From the NCBI GenBank assembly GCA_029851415.1, contig CM056744.1:9307268-9371267 (forward strand): a DNA stretch of 64,000 nucleotides, given 5' to 3'. Positions within the stretch are counted from its first letter, which is position 1; each line of letters begins with the position of its first letter. The notes under the pieces were generated by a model. It was given only the letters and a program-made list of their open reading frames with translations, ran no database searches and was not told the origin of the DNA. Of the stretch, positions 13,536 to 25,201 are shown piece by piece. Origin of the DNA: Eretmocerus hayati (lineage: Eukaryota; Arthropoda; Insecta; Hymenoptera; Aphelinidae). The position numbers and the translations under genes are program-made.

Positions 13536-14077
13536 CAGTGCTTCGGAACCCTCTTCAAACGGTGTAGGTCCAATGAAGATGTAAATATTAATTTTCGAAA
13601 CACTATGCTTCATGAGAAATAAGTGCCGGGGATGAATTCCTCGTGTCCCCTGATACGAAGAAAAATATATAAGTCTACTACTTGAGAAAATGGCTAGCTA
13701 GCCCATATCTTCAAAACAATGGTAATGACAATTCATAGTGTACAATATATTGAACAACGCAGAATTCTAATACAACTCATGATTATTTTCTTGCAAAACA
13801 TAAAAAAGAATCAAAATCCTGAGAGATCTATGGTAATCCGAGGAATATATCAAACTACAAACCAATATCGGAAACCGAATCATGGGATAGACAAAATAAT
13901 TAAAACCAAAAGTTTATTAGAACTCTAAATTCACCATTTATCATCCTATTCTCACGGAGAAACCATATTCTGAACATCAGTACGAATGTCAGACATGAAT
14001 TACATAAAAATGTGTAGCAGAACATCGCAAAACTAGCTGTCAAGAATTTTCCTCTACAAACGTAAGAATATCAAATA

Positions 14078-14869
14078 CAGTGAAACTTCGATATAACGAA
14101 CTTGAAGGGACCGGCCTCCGCCTTCGTTATATCGAGGTTTCGTTATACCGAAGTTTTGTACCAAAACCTCATGTGCAAGCCCTTCTGTGCACAATTTGAG
14201 CAAACAATAAGCTATCTTGGGATATTCGTTTTACATAGAGACCAATGCAGCAGAAACACGCTTTTGCCATTGAAAAAATCTTCAATTTCCCAAATTAGTA
14301 GGTCAAATAATATGTTCCGACATTCGAGAGTTTGTTGGCCCCTGAAAAGGGCCATTTTTGACTCTGGACAGGGTCGTATGCGTGGGTGCGGGCTCAATTC
14401 TTGTTAATTTTTTGAGATACAAACTTGTCGTCCTATGTTCATTTATCTTTTCACTGTTCAGTGAAGGTTTCACAATCTTAGAAAAAATATCGGGTTGATA
14501 TCCTCAAAAAAGATTCGAGCGGTGGTCTCGAACCTCGAAATTCGATCGGTCATCAGTGAACCTCTCACCAGCTTTCGATTCATTGAAGTTTTTGAGGATT
14601 TTATTGACTCATAAGTCACTGAGCACACCCTGAATATGATTTTCTACTCATTGACCGTCATAAATCTTTCTCAAAGACCACTTCACACTTGATCTTTTTC
14701 CGAAATTTTACTTCATGTTCCGGACAAAACTTCGTTATAACGAGGTTCAAGTTCGTAATAACGAGGTAATTTAACACAGGTGGGGATGGAAAATTCAAAG
14801 GACCGGAGCTCTACTTCGTTATACCGAGGATTTCGTTATATCGAAGTTCGTTATATCGAAGTTCCACTG
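14078..14869. mobile_element. Non-autonomous pogo/Tigger-like element
   Basis: The terminal inverted repeats begin CAGTG(A/G)AACTTCGATATAACG and are flanked by TA on both sides (14076-14077 and 14870-14871). Additional sub-terminal copies of ttcgttatatcgagg occur inside. This terminus type and the TA target are characteristic of the pogo/Tigger branch of Tc1/mariner. At 792 bp it is too short for a transposase. The 101-codon open frame inside has no transposase motif, so the element is a deletion derivative or MITE. Confidence 0.8.
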
Positions 14870-16611
14870 TATATTCCATCAACTTTGATATTTAGTGAAA
14901 TTTTTCAACTCCACCAAGATCCTAGCTAAATAACCACATAGCCATCAGTACAATAATCTATACGATAATCACAATCTTCAACTTTAACAACTGTCTCAAC
15001 CCACACATCGATCCAGAATACTTGTTCCCTTACTTGTACTATCTCCAGATTCAAACAGAGTCTCTACTATCATAGCAAACCAATGATTTCCCCTGAAAAA
15101 AAAATCATTTCTAGATCTTAGAGGATCTCGATACTTACATCAGTACTTTCAGCGTCAAGAACATTGATTCAAACGTCAAATCGTGACTCCCGTATACCCA
15201 AGAGTACACCTTCATCAATACTCATACCCGATCTATAAAATCACTGGTAACCCAAAGGTATTGAAAGAGAAAAGAAACATCTTACCTTAGAAGAAATAGA
15301 TAGAGTTGAAACTTGTAAAGATTCAATATATATAGATATTAGGATAGATGGGAGCTTCAGGATATATAGTGCATTCTTGTACCTTTTCTTCGTCTGACCG
15401 AGTTTATGCCTCATGTATTACTCATACTTTTCTTTTAGATATATACTGAAAGAATATAACTTCCGCAGTTGTTGCTTCTGACTTTTGCTACTCATCTCCT
15501 ATATAGCAGTTGTTCTAAAGCCTATATATTCGATTCTCTAGCCGTCATTGGTAGTCTTTGAAAAATTACCCGCCACCGCAATAGATCGCCCATCGATTAC
15601 TTCCTCAACTACCTTTTCTTGTTTTCTCGTTCTCTTCTTCTACATCTTCCTATCTTTCCTTATTTCTTAGGGTTTCTTTCTATCTCTGCGATGCTTTACC
15701 AAGACACGACACAACTTTTGCAGCACTCCAATAACAACGCATCTTGTACAGTTACATCCACCTGACTTGTCTATTATATAGATAAAATGTATTATAGAGT
15801 CTTCATATTGTTACGGAACACATAAAGTAATGGTCACTTGTATATCTTTTTATGATCTTGGCAAGGAACTTGAAATAGAAAGGAAGAATTGTAAATTGCA
15901 AATGTCAAAAAGAGACTTTGGTTTGAGATCGCGAAGAAATGTCATTCGTGGTAAGGATTGGCATGCGTCAAATTGATTGATTGACGCATAGTGGGATTGA
16001 AAATTCACTATTGTGACTTTTCCCCTTCTCATCGCCTTGAATTTGTCTTAACTAATTGGCATGATTTGAAACAGACTCTTTTCATTTTTTATCACTCGTA
16101 AAGATGTCAATGTGCCAATTTTGATTTGAGCTTTTTCGAAGTTTCAGAGTCATGGTGAGAGGCGAACATGAAAATACGCATGAAATTTTGATTAATCAAG
16201 ATTTCTGAACTCTGGTGGCAACATAAAGAGCTTCATCTGAACTTAACCCGTTCACTATTTTGCCCCTTATAGGAGACATTATCGAATTCCAATAAAATGT
16301 GCATCGCATGGGGGCCGTAACGTTCTCATTCAACTTTTTGCCCGAGAACGCTCCTTTGCATCCGAGGACGAGCTGGCTCGCGTGAGAGGGAAAAACGCAC
16401 CTATTGAGAATCAATCCAGAAACGTTCTTATTCAAAAAGTGCGCCCTGGTATAGAATCTTGCCATGTACTGCAGATGGAGAGACTCGGGAAACTCTTTCT
16501 ACCTGCGCACGGTCTGCACCTTGGAACAATGTTGAAGGTTATTCTTATGATCTGCAACGTTGCTGAATCTTGACTGAAGAGGAAGAAATTTAGCGCAGCT
16601 GGGATTTTTGA
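14870..16611. other. No gene seen
   Basis: AT-rich sequence. A pair of similar words, aacgttct(c/t)attcaa near 16320 and 16423, hints at a small repeat, but no gene or full element could be delimited. Confidence 0.45.
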
Positions 16612-18440
16612 GTTTTACAAGGAGGGTGCCAGGCCTTCGGATCACCAATCCTCCTGTAACTCTAGGATATGTTTTGTTATACCAAAACATGTAACAAACC
16701 ACTCTTATAACTTGCCAACGCTCCCTAGAATCATCTTGAGTACCAGGGTCAATATCCCAGCAAATAGGCTTTTTCCAGGTGGATTGACGCATCCACAGCT
16801 CTCCATAAGCTGGCTATCCTACGGCGTGGGACTTTCCTTCAGACTAATAAGAATAGTTACATGAAATAAAGACTGAAAAGAACAAATTCCAGCCATGAAA
16901 GACTGGTATAGCTCATCTCAACCATGGATGAGGGAAGTTGAAGATCAAAAAACTGGCAAAATTGAGTTTTTCATCGACGGAATGATGAGTCTGAGAGTAT
17001 ATAAGACTTTTCAATAAACATACATTAATGAATATGATTTACTCACATTCAGAGACCATCACTTTCCCAATTAATGTTGTCAAATAGCAGCTGCACTGTG
17101 TAAACTGCCAAGGCCAGCCAAGGAGAGTCATAACCAATAGCAGATCCTGCGACTGACCTGTAAAAATTTGACAACAAAGTATCGTGCTCAACTCACACAC
17201 TAGCTCTGCATATTTCACACTGATCCTACATGTTTCTATTCACAAGTTGATTGAAAAAATTCAATCTGAACTGATCTGAAATAGCTCTGTTGACACAAAG
17301 TTAACCTGATTTTGACCACGTTCAGAACAACATCACCAGCAAATTCTACAGCACCTAAAAGTAAGTACTCATCTGAAAACCCCAAACTGCAATCAGCCAC
17401 GGATTTTCAAGATGCTTAATTGTCCACGATGAATGATAAATTGTGAATTTCTCTCAAGCAGAATATCATGCCAGGTGATGGTCTGCGAGAAACTGTTGCA
17501 CCGGCAGAGTTTGCCATGCTATAAAGAAGCAGACGACAAAAGTCATACAAGTGTCGTATTTTTCACTCCTTGTTTAGCTTTAGAGAAACTCGCACTTGAT
17601 CACTTTTCCATCGCTAAAATCGTCGACAACCATCCTGACAGTCCGTGGCAGATAGCCTGCAGTTTGGAATTATCAGATAAGTATTCATTTTGAGGTGCTT
17701 AATAAGACTTTCCTTGTGACATTGTTCTGAACGTGGTCAAAATCAGGTTAACTTTGTGTCAACAGAGCTATTTCAGATTAGTTCAGATTGAATTTTTTCA
17801 ATCAACTTGTGAATAGAAACATGTAGGATCAGTGTGAAATATGCAGAGCTAGTGTGTGAGTTGAGCACGATACTTTGTTGTCAAATTTTTACAGGTCACT
17901 CGCAGGATCTGCTATTGGTTGTGACTCTCCTTGGCTGGCCTTGGCAGTTTACACAGTGCAGCTGCTATTTGACAACATTAATTGGGAAAGTGATGGTCTC
18001 TGAATGTGAGTAAATCATATTCATTAATGTATGTTTATTGAAAAGTCTTATCTACTCTCAGACTCATCATTCCGTCGATGAAAAACTCAATTTTGCCAGT
18101 TTTTTGATCTTCAACTTCCCTCATCCATGGTTGAGATGAGCTATACCAGTCTTTCATGGCTGGAATTTGTTCTTTTCAGTCTTTATTTCATGTAACTATT
18201 CTTATTAGTCTGAAGGAAAGTCCCACGCCGTAGAATAGCCAGCTTATGGAGAGCTGTGGATGCATCAATCAACCTGGAAAAAGCCTATTTGCTGGGATAT
18301 TGACCCTGGTACTCAAGATGATTCTAGGGAGCGTTGGCAAGTTATAAGAGTGGTTTCTTACATGTTTCGGTATAACAAAACATATCCTAGAGTTACAGGA
18401 GGATTGGTGATCCGAAGGCCTGGCACCCTCCTTGTTAAAC
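16612..18440. repeat. Near-perfect long inverted repeat, 719-bp arms
   Basis: The left arm 16612-17330 and right arm 17722-18440 are reverse complements of equal length with only scattered single-base differences, separated by a 391-bp loop. Each arm carries, near its outer end, a matching open stretch of about 60 codons beginning M(R/H)QSTWKKPICWDIDPG, with three amino-acid differences between copies. I do not recognise that peptide. The high identity means the duplication is recent or maintained by gene conversion. Transcription through it would give a long hairpin RNA. No terminal motif or target duplication was found. Confidence 0.85.
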
Positions 18441-18518
18441 GAATACTCACTGATCTATCGTCACCAATTGCGATGGGAGAATCCACTCTTGGGGGATTCT
18501 CTGAAGTTTGAGTGAAGT

Positions 18519-18660
18519 CGGTTCATTTCGGATCGGGGGGTCAAATATCTGTGATAATTTTGAAATTGATCTCCGATCATCTTGAATGCACAGCAACAAA
18601 ATTATCTGTTACATCTCCAAAATTATCACAGAAGTTTGACCCCCGATCCGAAATGAACCG
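18519..18660. mobile_element. 142-bp MITE
   Basis: The inverted ends cggttcatttcggatcgggg (18519) and their complement ending at 18660 pair over about 44 bp with few mismatches. The interior shows matching aattttg/caaaatt words. It has typical MITE size and lacks coding. Confidence 0.7.
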
Positions 18661-19710
18661 AAATTGAAAAATCAGTTTCGTGTCAAACCCTGGATTCAAC
18701 ATGAAATTGTCTAAACTTTCAAAATTTAGGATAAAATATCACATTCAAGGCGATCCTGGAGATTTAAATACAATTTTTTCAAAAAAAAAAAAACGATTTT
18801 TCACATCCAAAATCATGTTTAGACGGTAATTTCATGTCCAAAATCGATAGATGAACCTTCAAGTGGTCAAAGAAATGTGTAATTGGGTCCTAAACCACAC
18901 AATGTGTGGGTCAAGATAATTGTAGAAGGTGCATGGATCTTGGCCCAAGACATCGACTCAAACGAAACGTGTCGGTGGAATGCTTTTTTTCGTTATCAAA
19001 ACCTCTCACTCCTTTCGATCTCAATCCTGAACATCAAATAGCTTTTAGAAAAATATCATAGTAAAACAGATAAAATATGGAAGTATATCATTTCACGCTG
19101 GAGGCCTGTCTTATGATTATTTTAGAAGGGTTCTGACGGACATGGTTCCAGGAAGAACAAAGACTTGATACGATGATGAGCCTTTTGTAGCGAGTACTTG
19201 TCCGGTTCGATGCTATTCCAGATGTTACTCCTGCGTTCTGATACTACACTGTAAAAACCATCTGGGGAGAATCACAACGACGAAGTAAAGTCACCACATT
19301 CATTGTGGGTGCTGAATTGTTACAACATTGATTGTAGTAAGTTTACCGTATGGTAGAGGAATCATCCACTTAAGTGGGACTAAACATGCGATAACCGCTC
19401 TTATCTTTCGTCCGTGTTATTCTGATGGAAGACATCCTTAGCGCCGCCATATTGGCGCTGCAGTCCCATTTGAATCAACACAGAGGTTTACTCCCAAGAG
19501 TGTGATTTTACATGTTAAGAGTGTTTTGCTACGAGAGCGAATGGCATATTTAAGCTTAGGATTCAAATTATCGTTCCGCGTCGATTATTGTACCATCCTA
19601 AACTAAAATAAAACTGTTACAGGAATCGAGTTCATTGATTGCGATTGAGTTGGCTGAGCAACGATTCATAGAAGTGTGCAGGATCAGTCGTGTTTCTGGT
19701 GACCGCCGTG

Positions 19711-19878
19711 CACGGAGAAAAATTCCGCGACGTGACGTCAAGATTTTTAGCTCGACGTGACGTCCCGAGTCCCCGACGCCACGTTCAGGAAGCCGGGACC
19801 TCGCGTTGAGATTATCTAGCCATGCCGTCGAGGGCTCGGGACGTCGCGTCTCGATCCTCGCGGCAAAATCCTCCGGTG
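19711..19878. mobile_element. CpG-rich short inverted-repeat element
   Basis: It starts cacggagaaaaattccgcg and ends with the complement of caccggaggattttgccgcg. The interior is unusually CpG-rich with repeated gacgtcacgtcg-type palindromes, in contrast to the AT-rich surroundings. No target duplication was found. Confidence 0.5.
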
Positions 19879-20182
19879 TAAAATTCAGCCCGTCATAAAA
19901 TCCGGCGGAGGCGAGCCCGCAAATAGGGCCCCAATAAACCGCGCGCTCGGGACTCCGTGTTTATTGCTTTCTGCAATTACCCACTTACAAATTAAAAAAT
20001 TATTTGAAAGTGAACCAAATCTCTTGCAAATATAAAATTCGTCGTGGTCTCTGTGAGACTTTTTACCACGATTTCGAATCGCGAAAATCGACCGAAAACT
20101 GATAACGATTAAGCAAAATTTTCTCACATCCCCACGAGGGGAGCCGACGATCATGAGACACATTTAAACCCATATAATGCAA

Positions 20183-20280
20183 AGTCTCTTTGGCTCAGGG
20201 GTAAAGTGCTCGCTTCTCACGCGGGAGATGGCGGTTCGAATCCCGTCAAAAATTAATTTTTTTTTTTTTTTTTTTTTTTT
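20183..20280 (+). other. tRNA-Glu(CTC)-like sequence followed by poly(T)
   Basis: There is a strong A box (tggctcaggggtaaagtgc) and a perfect B box (ggttcgaatcc). The anticodon arm ctcgc-TTCTCAC-gcggg would present CTC. The acceptor and T stems do not pair properly. A run of about two dozen T follows, with a short interruption. This is most likely a tRNA pseudogene or the head of a tRNA-derived SINE, not a working tRNA. Confidence 0.5.
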
Positions 20281-22190
20281 AATTTATTCCTTTTCTTTCA
20301 CTCTAATGGTTCGTTTTATTTTTTTCTTCTACAATTTTCCCTCATTTTCTTGTCAGATCCACTCTTGTCCTGTAAGTAGTTTCTGAAACGGATTTTTTCG
20401 AGTATGAACTTGACGTCGCTGAAAAGAAATAAAAGTACGAAAATAAGGCCAATGATGAAAATAATAATCCTTGAAAAGTAAAAAACATGGAAAGAAACGT
20501 GTCCTCGATTCTTTGATAAAAAGTGCGATTGAAATGAAGTGGAAGGCGTCTTATGGTATATAACTGTAGTTATAAACGCCGCATTTTGTACTATTCTTTT
20601 CAAATTTTTCAATCGCACCAATCCATGGGAGAATTGTGCACGCAATTCTTCCGATGCTCTTGGCTTTGGAGAGGTAATACCTCTATTATTGCGGTCTTAT
20701 TGGTCTCTTCTCAGAGATATCAATTCCAGGACCTGTCCCGCGGTCTGATCCTTGGGTCAAAATCCTTCGCGATATACAATTGAGAGCACCTTATAAGCCC
20801 GCGAATATACATACCGTATTAAGGCCGCCTCTTTGGGGGCCCTAATAAATCGCTCAACACATTGCTCTTGCAGTCACTATATTATATGTGTTAGTCTAAT
20901 TCTCGATACCGCAACGAGAAGGTTGAGATTAACGCGACGCTTGATGGACTGCCTTCTCCAGTAAATATTTCCTGGAGAGGATCAGTCGATGTCAAATCTT
21001 CAATGTAAATTCATCCATAGATATATATAACATTGACCATTCGACAGTCATTGATTTTACTCGGAAAGGATTTACCTCAAGAAGTTATCAAAGCCTCTTG
21101 AATAGTATACCCAGCATAGTCAAATGCATCAGTGCAATGAATAATAATAAGGCCTTTGGGTGCAGCTGCTCTCCGCATCAATAACACTAACCTTGAAAAT
21201 CTCGACATCTAAAATTCACTTTGATGAAAATATTGTGCGTGAAATATTGATCGAGATAATCACGTTCAAATATCAAAAATGACACTCTTTTAGTAGATAT
21301 TTCAATCACTTATGACACAGAGGAAGACTAACAGTAAGAATTTCGTGTTGCTTTCAAAGATTTCTCACAATTTTGATGCAAAGAGTGTGTAAACTGAGAG
21401 AGGCTGGAACAAAAGCGACTGGTATCGTCGATTGATGAAAAAAGTACAAGTTAATATAGGGCCAAAGCCGCGTAGTCACATACGCAAACGAAGCTTCAAA
21501 ATAATATTCTTTAATTTTGCAAAAATTTGAAAGCAAGGTATTACTACTGATACAAAGCACGAAGGAAATCGCAGACTAAGACCAAATGTTTGATTGCAGA
21601 GGACAACAAAACTGAAACAGAAACTTCAAAGTTTTCGTGTTGGTCTTTGTTGTCATTTCCACATCGAATTACTACAATTCAAAAGCCTCACAACATCTAC
21701 AAAACCATTCACAATTCGAACTCTTATGCCGATAAAAGATGAATAATGAGCAAAGCAATATTCCACCCCTGATACAGACGTATCATTTTGAAAGCGGGAG
21801 TCATATGACTGAAATATCATTGCAAAGAATTGCCTCGCAGCGAACGGGTTCAATATTAAAATTCAGTCCGTCTTTCGTGGACTTTTTATACTTTGCCGAA
21901 AAACTATTAACTTTTTCGCATTGGTCATGAAGAAGTATATTTCGATGTATAAACGGGCGTGAAAATTTGTTTTTACATCATTGTATCGAAATGTACTATT
22001 AGCACAATTTGATAACTTTGCGGCTCACTTTCGTGATTTTTGGCTGCACGCGATGAGTGAGCCATCCCTTGCCCCCCTCTCTCCATCAATATTTCTTGCA
22101 CATTGGGGCTGCCATGCATTGGGTCAGGCCTGATCAATGCCGGCTCAAACATCATGGTAACCGGCACCTGCTCGGCACTGCTCCTCAAGA
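20281..22190. other. No gene seen
   Basis: No coding region with convincing composition or motifs was found. Short open frames on both strands lack ATG starts or recognisable content. Confidence 0.45.
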
Positions 22191-22194
22191 GGGC

Positions 22195-22230
22195 TTATAA
22201 GCCGGGCCAAAATCGCCAATACTCTCATTG
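22195..22230 (+). promoter_or_regulatory. Candidate TATA/Inr core promoter
   Basis: A TATA-like ttataa at 22195-22200 lies about 30 bp upstream of tctcattg, an initiator-like word around 22225. That is the normal spacing for an arthropod core promoter. It precedes the ATG exon starting at 22441. Confidence 0.4.
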
Positions 22231-22440
22231 CACTTCCTAAGTCTGAAGCTTCTCCACCTTAAGCTATCGCGTCGACGAAAATCGGAGTTTTGCCGTGCCA
22301 GCAATTTACTCGTGATAGACATTCTTGAGAGTCTTCATTCTCTGCTGGTGGTTCGCATACACATCACTTTCTTGCATTGTATACCGACAACAAACAATGC
22401 ACCGCGTTTTACCATAAGTGCGTGGAAAAGTTGAGAATCA

Positions 22441-22662
22441 TGACTGACGTTGAGCAGCAACGACAGGTTCAGGCTCAAGTATCAACAAATTCGTCTCCAT
22501 CAAGTTACGCACCTATGCAGTTCCCAGTTCATCCACCCCCGAGTGCACCTACAAGTCACCCTCCAACAGCATACCCGCCGATGTCCGGAGGTTATTCTAC
22601 ATATGCATACCCAACTACAAGTGCATCTACAGCCCATTGTTCATCTGCAAATACGTCGACCG
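22441..22662 (+). CDS. Proline/serine/tyrosine-rich first coding exon (partial gene)
   Basis: The ATG at 22441 opens 74 codons of a Gln-rich then Pro/Ser/Tyr-rich sequence (starts MTDVEQQRQVQAQV; later HPPPSAPTSHPPTAYPPMS). It ends at a consensus splice donor, cg|gtaagtgag, in phase 1. Reading on without splicing reaches a stop within three codons, so a spliced first exon is the better model. No second exon could be identified before the repeat block and LTR-like unit downstream, so the gene may be truncated or extend into unrecognised exons. Function unknown. The proline-rich amino end recalls the first exon of the RING gene at 50217, but no alignment is claimed. Confidence 0.4.
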
Positions 22663-22859
22663 GTAAGTGAGATATTGATTGATTATTTGTGACATTGTTT
22701 GCAATCCTGAGACTGGGTAACCTGTGATAAGAACCCTGAGAACAGGCTTAACTCACCAGGAATTTTGAGCTTACTTCCTTCGTTCTGTCACTTTGATCCA
22801 GTATTTTCTTGCATCGATTTCAAAAACGGAATGTGCACGTAATCTCACAGGTCTGATCT

Positions 22860-23675
22860 ACATCAGACTCGAATCACTATTCCGCGAGTGTTCTTCTACA
22901 AAAAGACTAGATACTCGAGCATTTTGAATCAACGGCTCATGGAATCAGCAGCTTAGCTTTTTTACGATGGTCTTTTGTAAAATTCAATTTATTGCAATGG
23001 AGTAGCTAATCTAGAGAATAGAAAAATCGCCCATGAATGTTGAGTTTGTGAGCTTTTTAATCGCCCCGTTAGCCGAAAATACAGATTGTAGTGTTGCCTC
23101 GTTAAATGTTTTCTTGCAACAAATTTGAAGAAGAAATACGAACTTGATTCTACCACTATAGTCTATGTCAGATTCGAATCACCACTTCGTAAGTGTTTTT
23201 TCACCAAATACACGTGGGCGAAGAATTTTGAATCAATAGCTCAGGAAATTTTTTTCCGAGATTAAATTTTTTGCAATGAAGTCAGAGTAATACCTAACAC
23301 AGAATAGAAAAAACGCCCATGCATGTTGAGTTTGTGAGCTTTCTAACTCGCCACGTGAGCCCAAGAATAGAGGTTGTAGCGTTGCCTCGTATAATGTTCG
23401 TATAATGTTTTCTTGCGACAATTTTGAAGAAATGCCCACTTCGTGAGTGTTTTTTTCTACACCTAAATGCTAGACAGCCACGAATTTTGAGTCACTAGCT
23501 CAGAGAATTGTAATCGCGATGCCCTTGAGAATAATCCAACTTGTTGCAATTGAATCAGTGTAATATTCAATCCAAGGAATGAAAGAAGCATGCATGATTT
23601 TGAGATTCCTGAACTTCGAATATGCCGCGCGACACTGAAAATTGAGATGTTAAAGCTGTCCTGTTGACCTAAACC
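22860..23675 (+). repeat. Three degenerate tandem repeats of about 280 bp
   Basis: Units start near 22860, 23165 and 23430. They share in order (agt/aga)ttcgaatcac, ttcgtaagtgtttttt, gaattttgaatca-agctca, ttgcaatg, gaatag-aaaa-cgccca, gttgagtttgtgagctt and gttgcctcgt. Copy three is the most diverged. The block abuts the LTR-like unit. No coding potential was found. Confidence 0.6.
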
Positions 23676-23680
23676 TGTTA

Positions 23681-24237
23681 TGAACCAGGGTTCTTGAGGT
23701 TCATGTGCTATGGGTTCTATTCTGTTCTTACCAGGCCGTCGGACCAGTAAGTTGGGGTGCAAGGTATTCTCTGAATGACAAATCTGGGATGATGGATGCA
23801 GTATAGGTTTATTCAAAGGTAAGTTATAAAACAGAGAGAGAGACCGTTACATATACTCGTGATTTGACTGACTCTATGGTGGTATGAGAGAACCAAGGAC
23901 TGGATTCACTCAACCTGAAATGCTGCTAATCGCGATGTCTACGCTACGAGGAACGTGTCTGACTGTGATTCTAGAAGCGCGGCTGGGCGCTTTTGTACCG
24001 TATTTATACTCGTTCTCACGCTTGAGGTTTGGCGCCTCGGCGTCTACATTTTTCCACATTCTTGCGCATATACGCTCGTGTTTGAACATTCCTGGCGGTT
24101 CTCAAGCTTCGCGTCTACGTCGTGCTTACCAGCCTTTAGCAAATATAACTCAGTGATATTTCGTTGCGCCATATTGAGGATCTCGATATAGCTTACATTC
24201 ATCGGCATAGAGCTACCCCTGCTCTATGACACGTTCA
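23681..24237 (-). mobile_element. LTR-like unit
   Basis: The block has short inverted ends (TGAAC at 23681 and GTTCA ending at 24237). Read on the minus strand it has the order expected of an LTR: a TATAAATA box (24008-24001), then about 190 nt, then AATAAA (23813-23808), then a U5-like tail ending GGTTCA. It lies about 1 kb beyond the env stop on the env strand, where a 3' LTR is expected. Against this, the plus-strand sequence directly after 24237 (ttggcgcgcaac) resembles a tRNA primer-binding site, which would imply a 5' LTR of a plus-strand element. No second copy is in the window. Orientation and parent element are therefore unsettled. Confidence 0.5.
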
Positions 24238-24897
24238 TTGGCGCGCAACTGATCCCCGGATCAGCAAATCATGACTAAAAAAAAGTTCTATCAAAATTCT
24301 GGATAATCTGGAAAATTATTGACGTAGTACTAATTGAGTATATTTCCGGAGGTTGATAATGAGTTAAACTTAATTTTAAGTAAGATTTGAAATGTGATAA
24401 ACTGCCGACTAGTATAGGCCGAGGAACCGTGATATATATACGTCTGGTATTACGGGTATTGATTGATTACATTGCTGCTTAACTGCTAATATATGAGATC
24501 ACAAATATTACACATTCGCTTGGTGATCTAGAGATGTATTCTGAAAAAGAATGATTAAATAGTTTTTTAATCGTATTATGGTGTTTCCTTACGGGAATTA
24601 TCTTGAAAGTAACAAAAATAAAATAGCCATTTAGGCGTACCGTATATAGTAGAAGCATACTGTTACATATGGTAGCGTGCCTGAATCTGTATTTTGACAA
24701 CAATCGAGTATCGTTATATCGTGAGTTATGAAATGGTAGCGTGTATATTCAACAAAAATTGATTTGTTTACTATTATCACCGAGCGGTCGTTACAATACT
24801 AATCTTGACAGGGAAGGATGTTACTTGAAATTTTTGGTGATTTCTCTCTCTCTCTGGAAATATTTTGTTGTACTTAGTACTATTATTCCGTCCGGCG

Positions 24898-24922
24898 TTT
24901 TTTTTTTTTTTTTTTTTTTTTT
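24898..24922. repeat. Homopolymer T run (about 25)
   Basis: On the minus strand this is an A run about 280 nt past the env stop codon. Similar runs lie at about 44459-44480 and 48211-48233. They could be simple homopolymers or relics of poly(A) tails. Confidence 0.7.
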
Positions 24923-25201
24923 GAACTTACTATTTCATATATGAATGTAGTTATTGATACTATTAAACCTGGAAAAACTTATGGTCTATTTCGGTCTCTC
25001 TCTTATTTCGCAAAATATGTTTTGGTATTTTATCATCAACTCATGAATGTTGGAGGGAAAATATTGTACATCCAAGTTTTCTTCTAAATGTTGTTCTCTG
25101 ACGTCTTTGCTGCTACATTCTACAGATGAGTTTCATTGGGTGAAGGTTCTTTCTCCTCTGCGTAATAATTTTGTCGTTATTTGGTGTTTAAAAATTTTCC
25201 A

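Noticed and set aside
20316..20645. 109-codon minus-strand frame with a hydrophobic stretch
   Set aside because: No ATG start; hydrophobicity follows from an A/T-rich tract.
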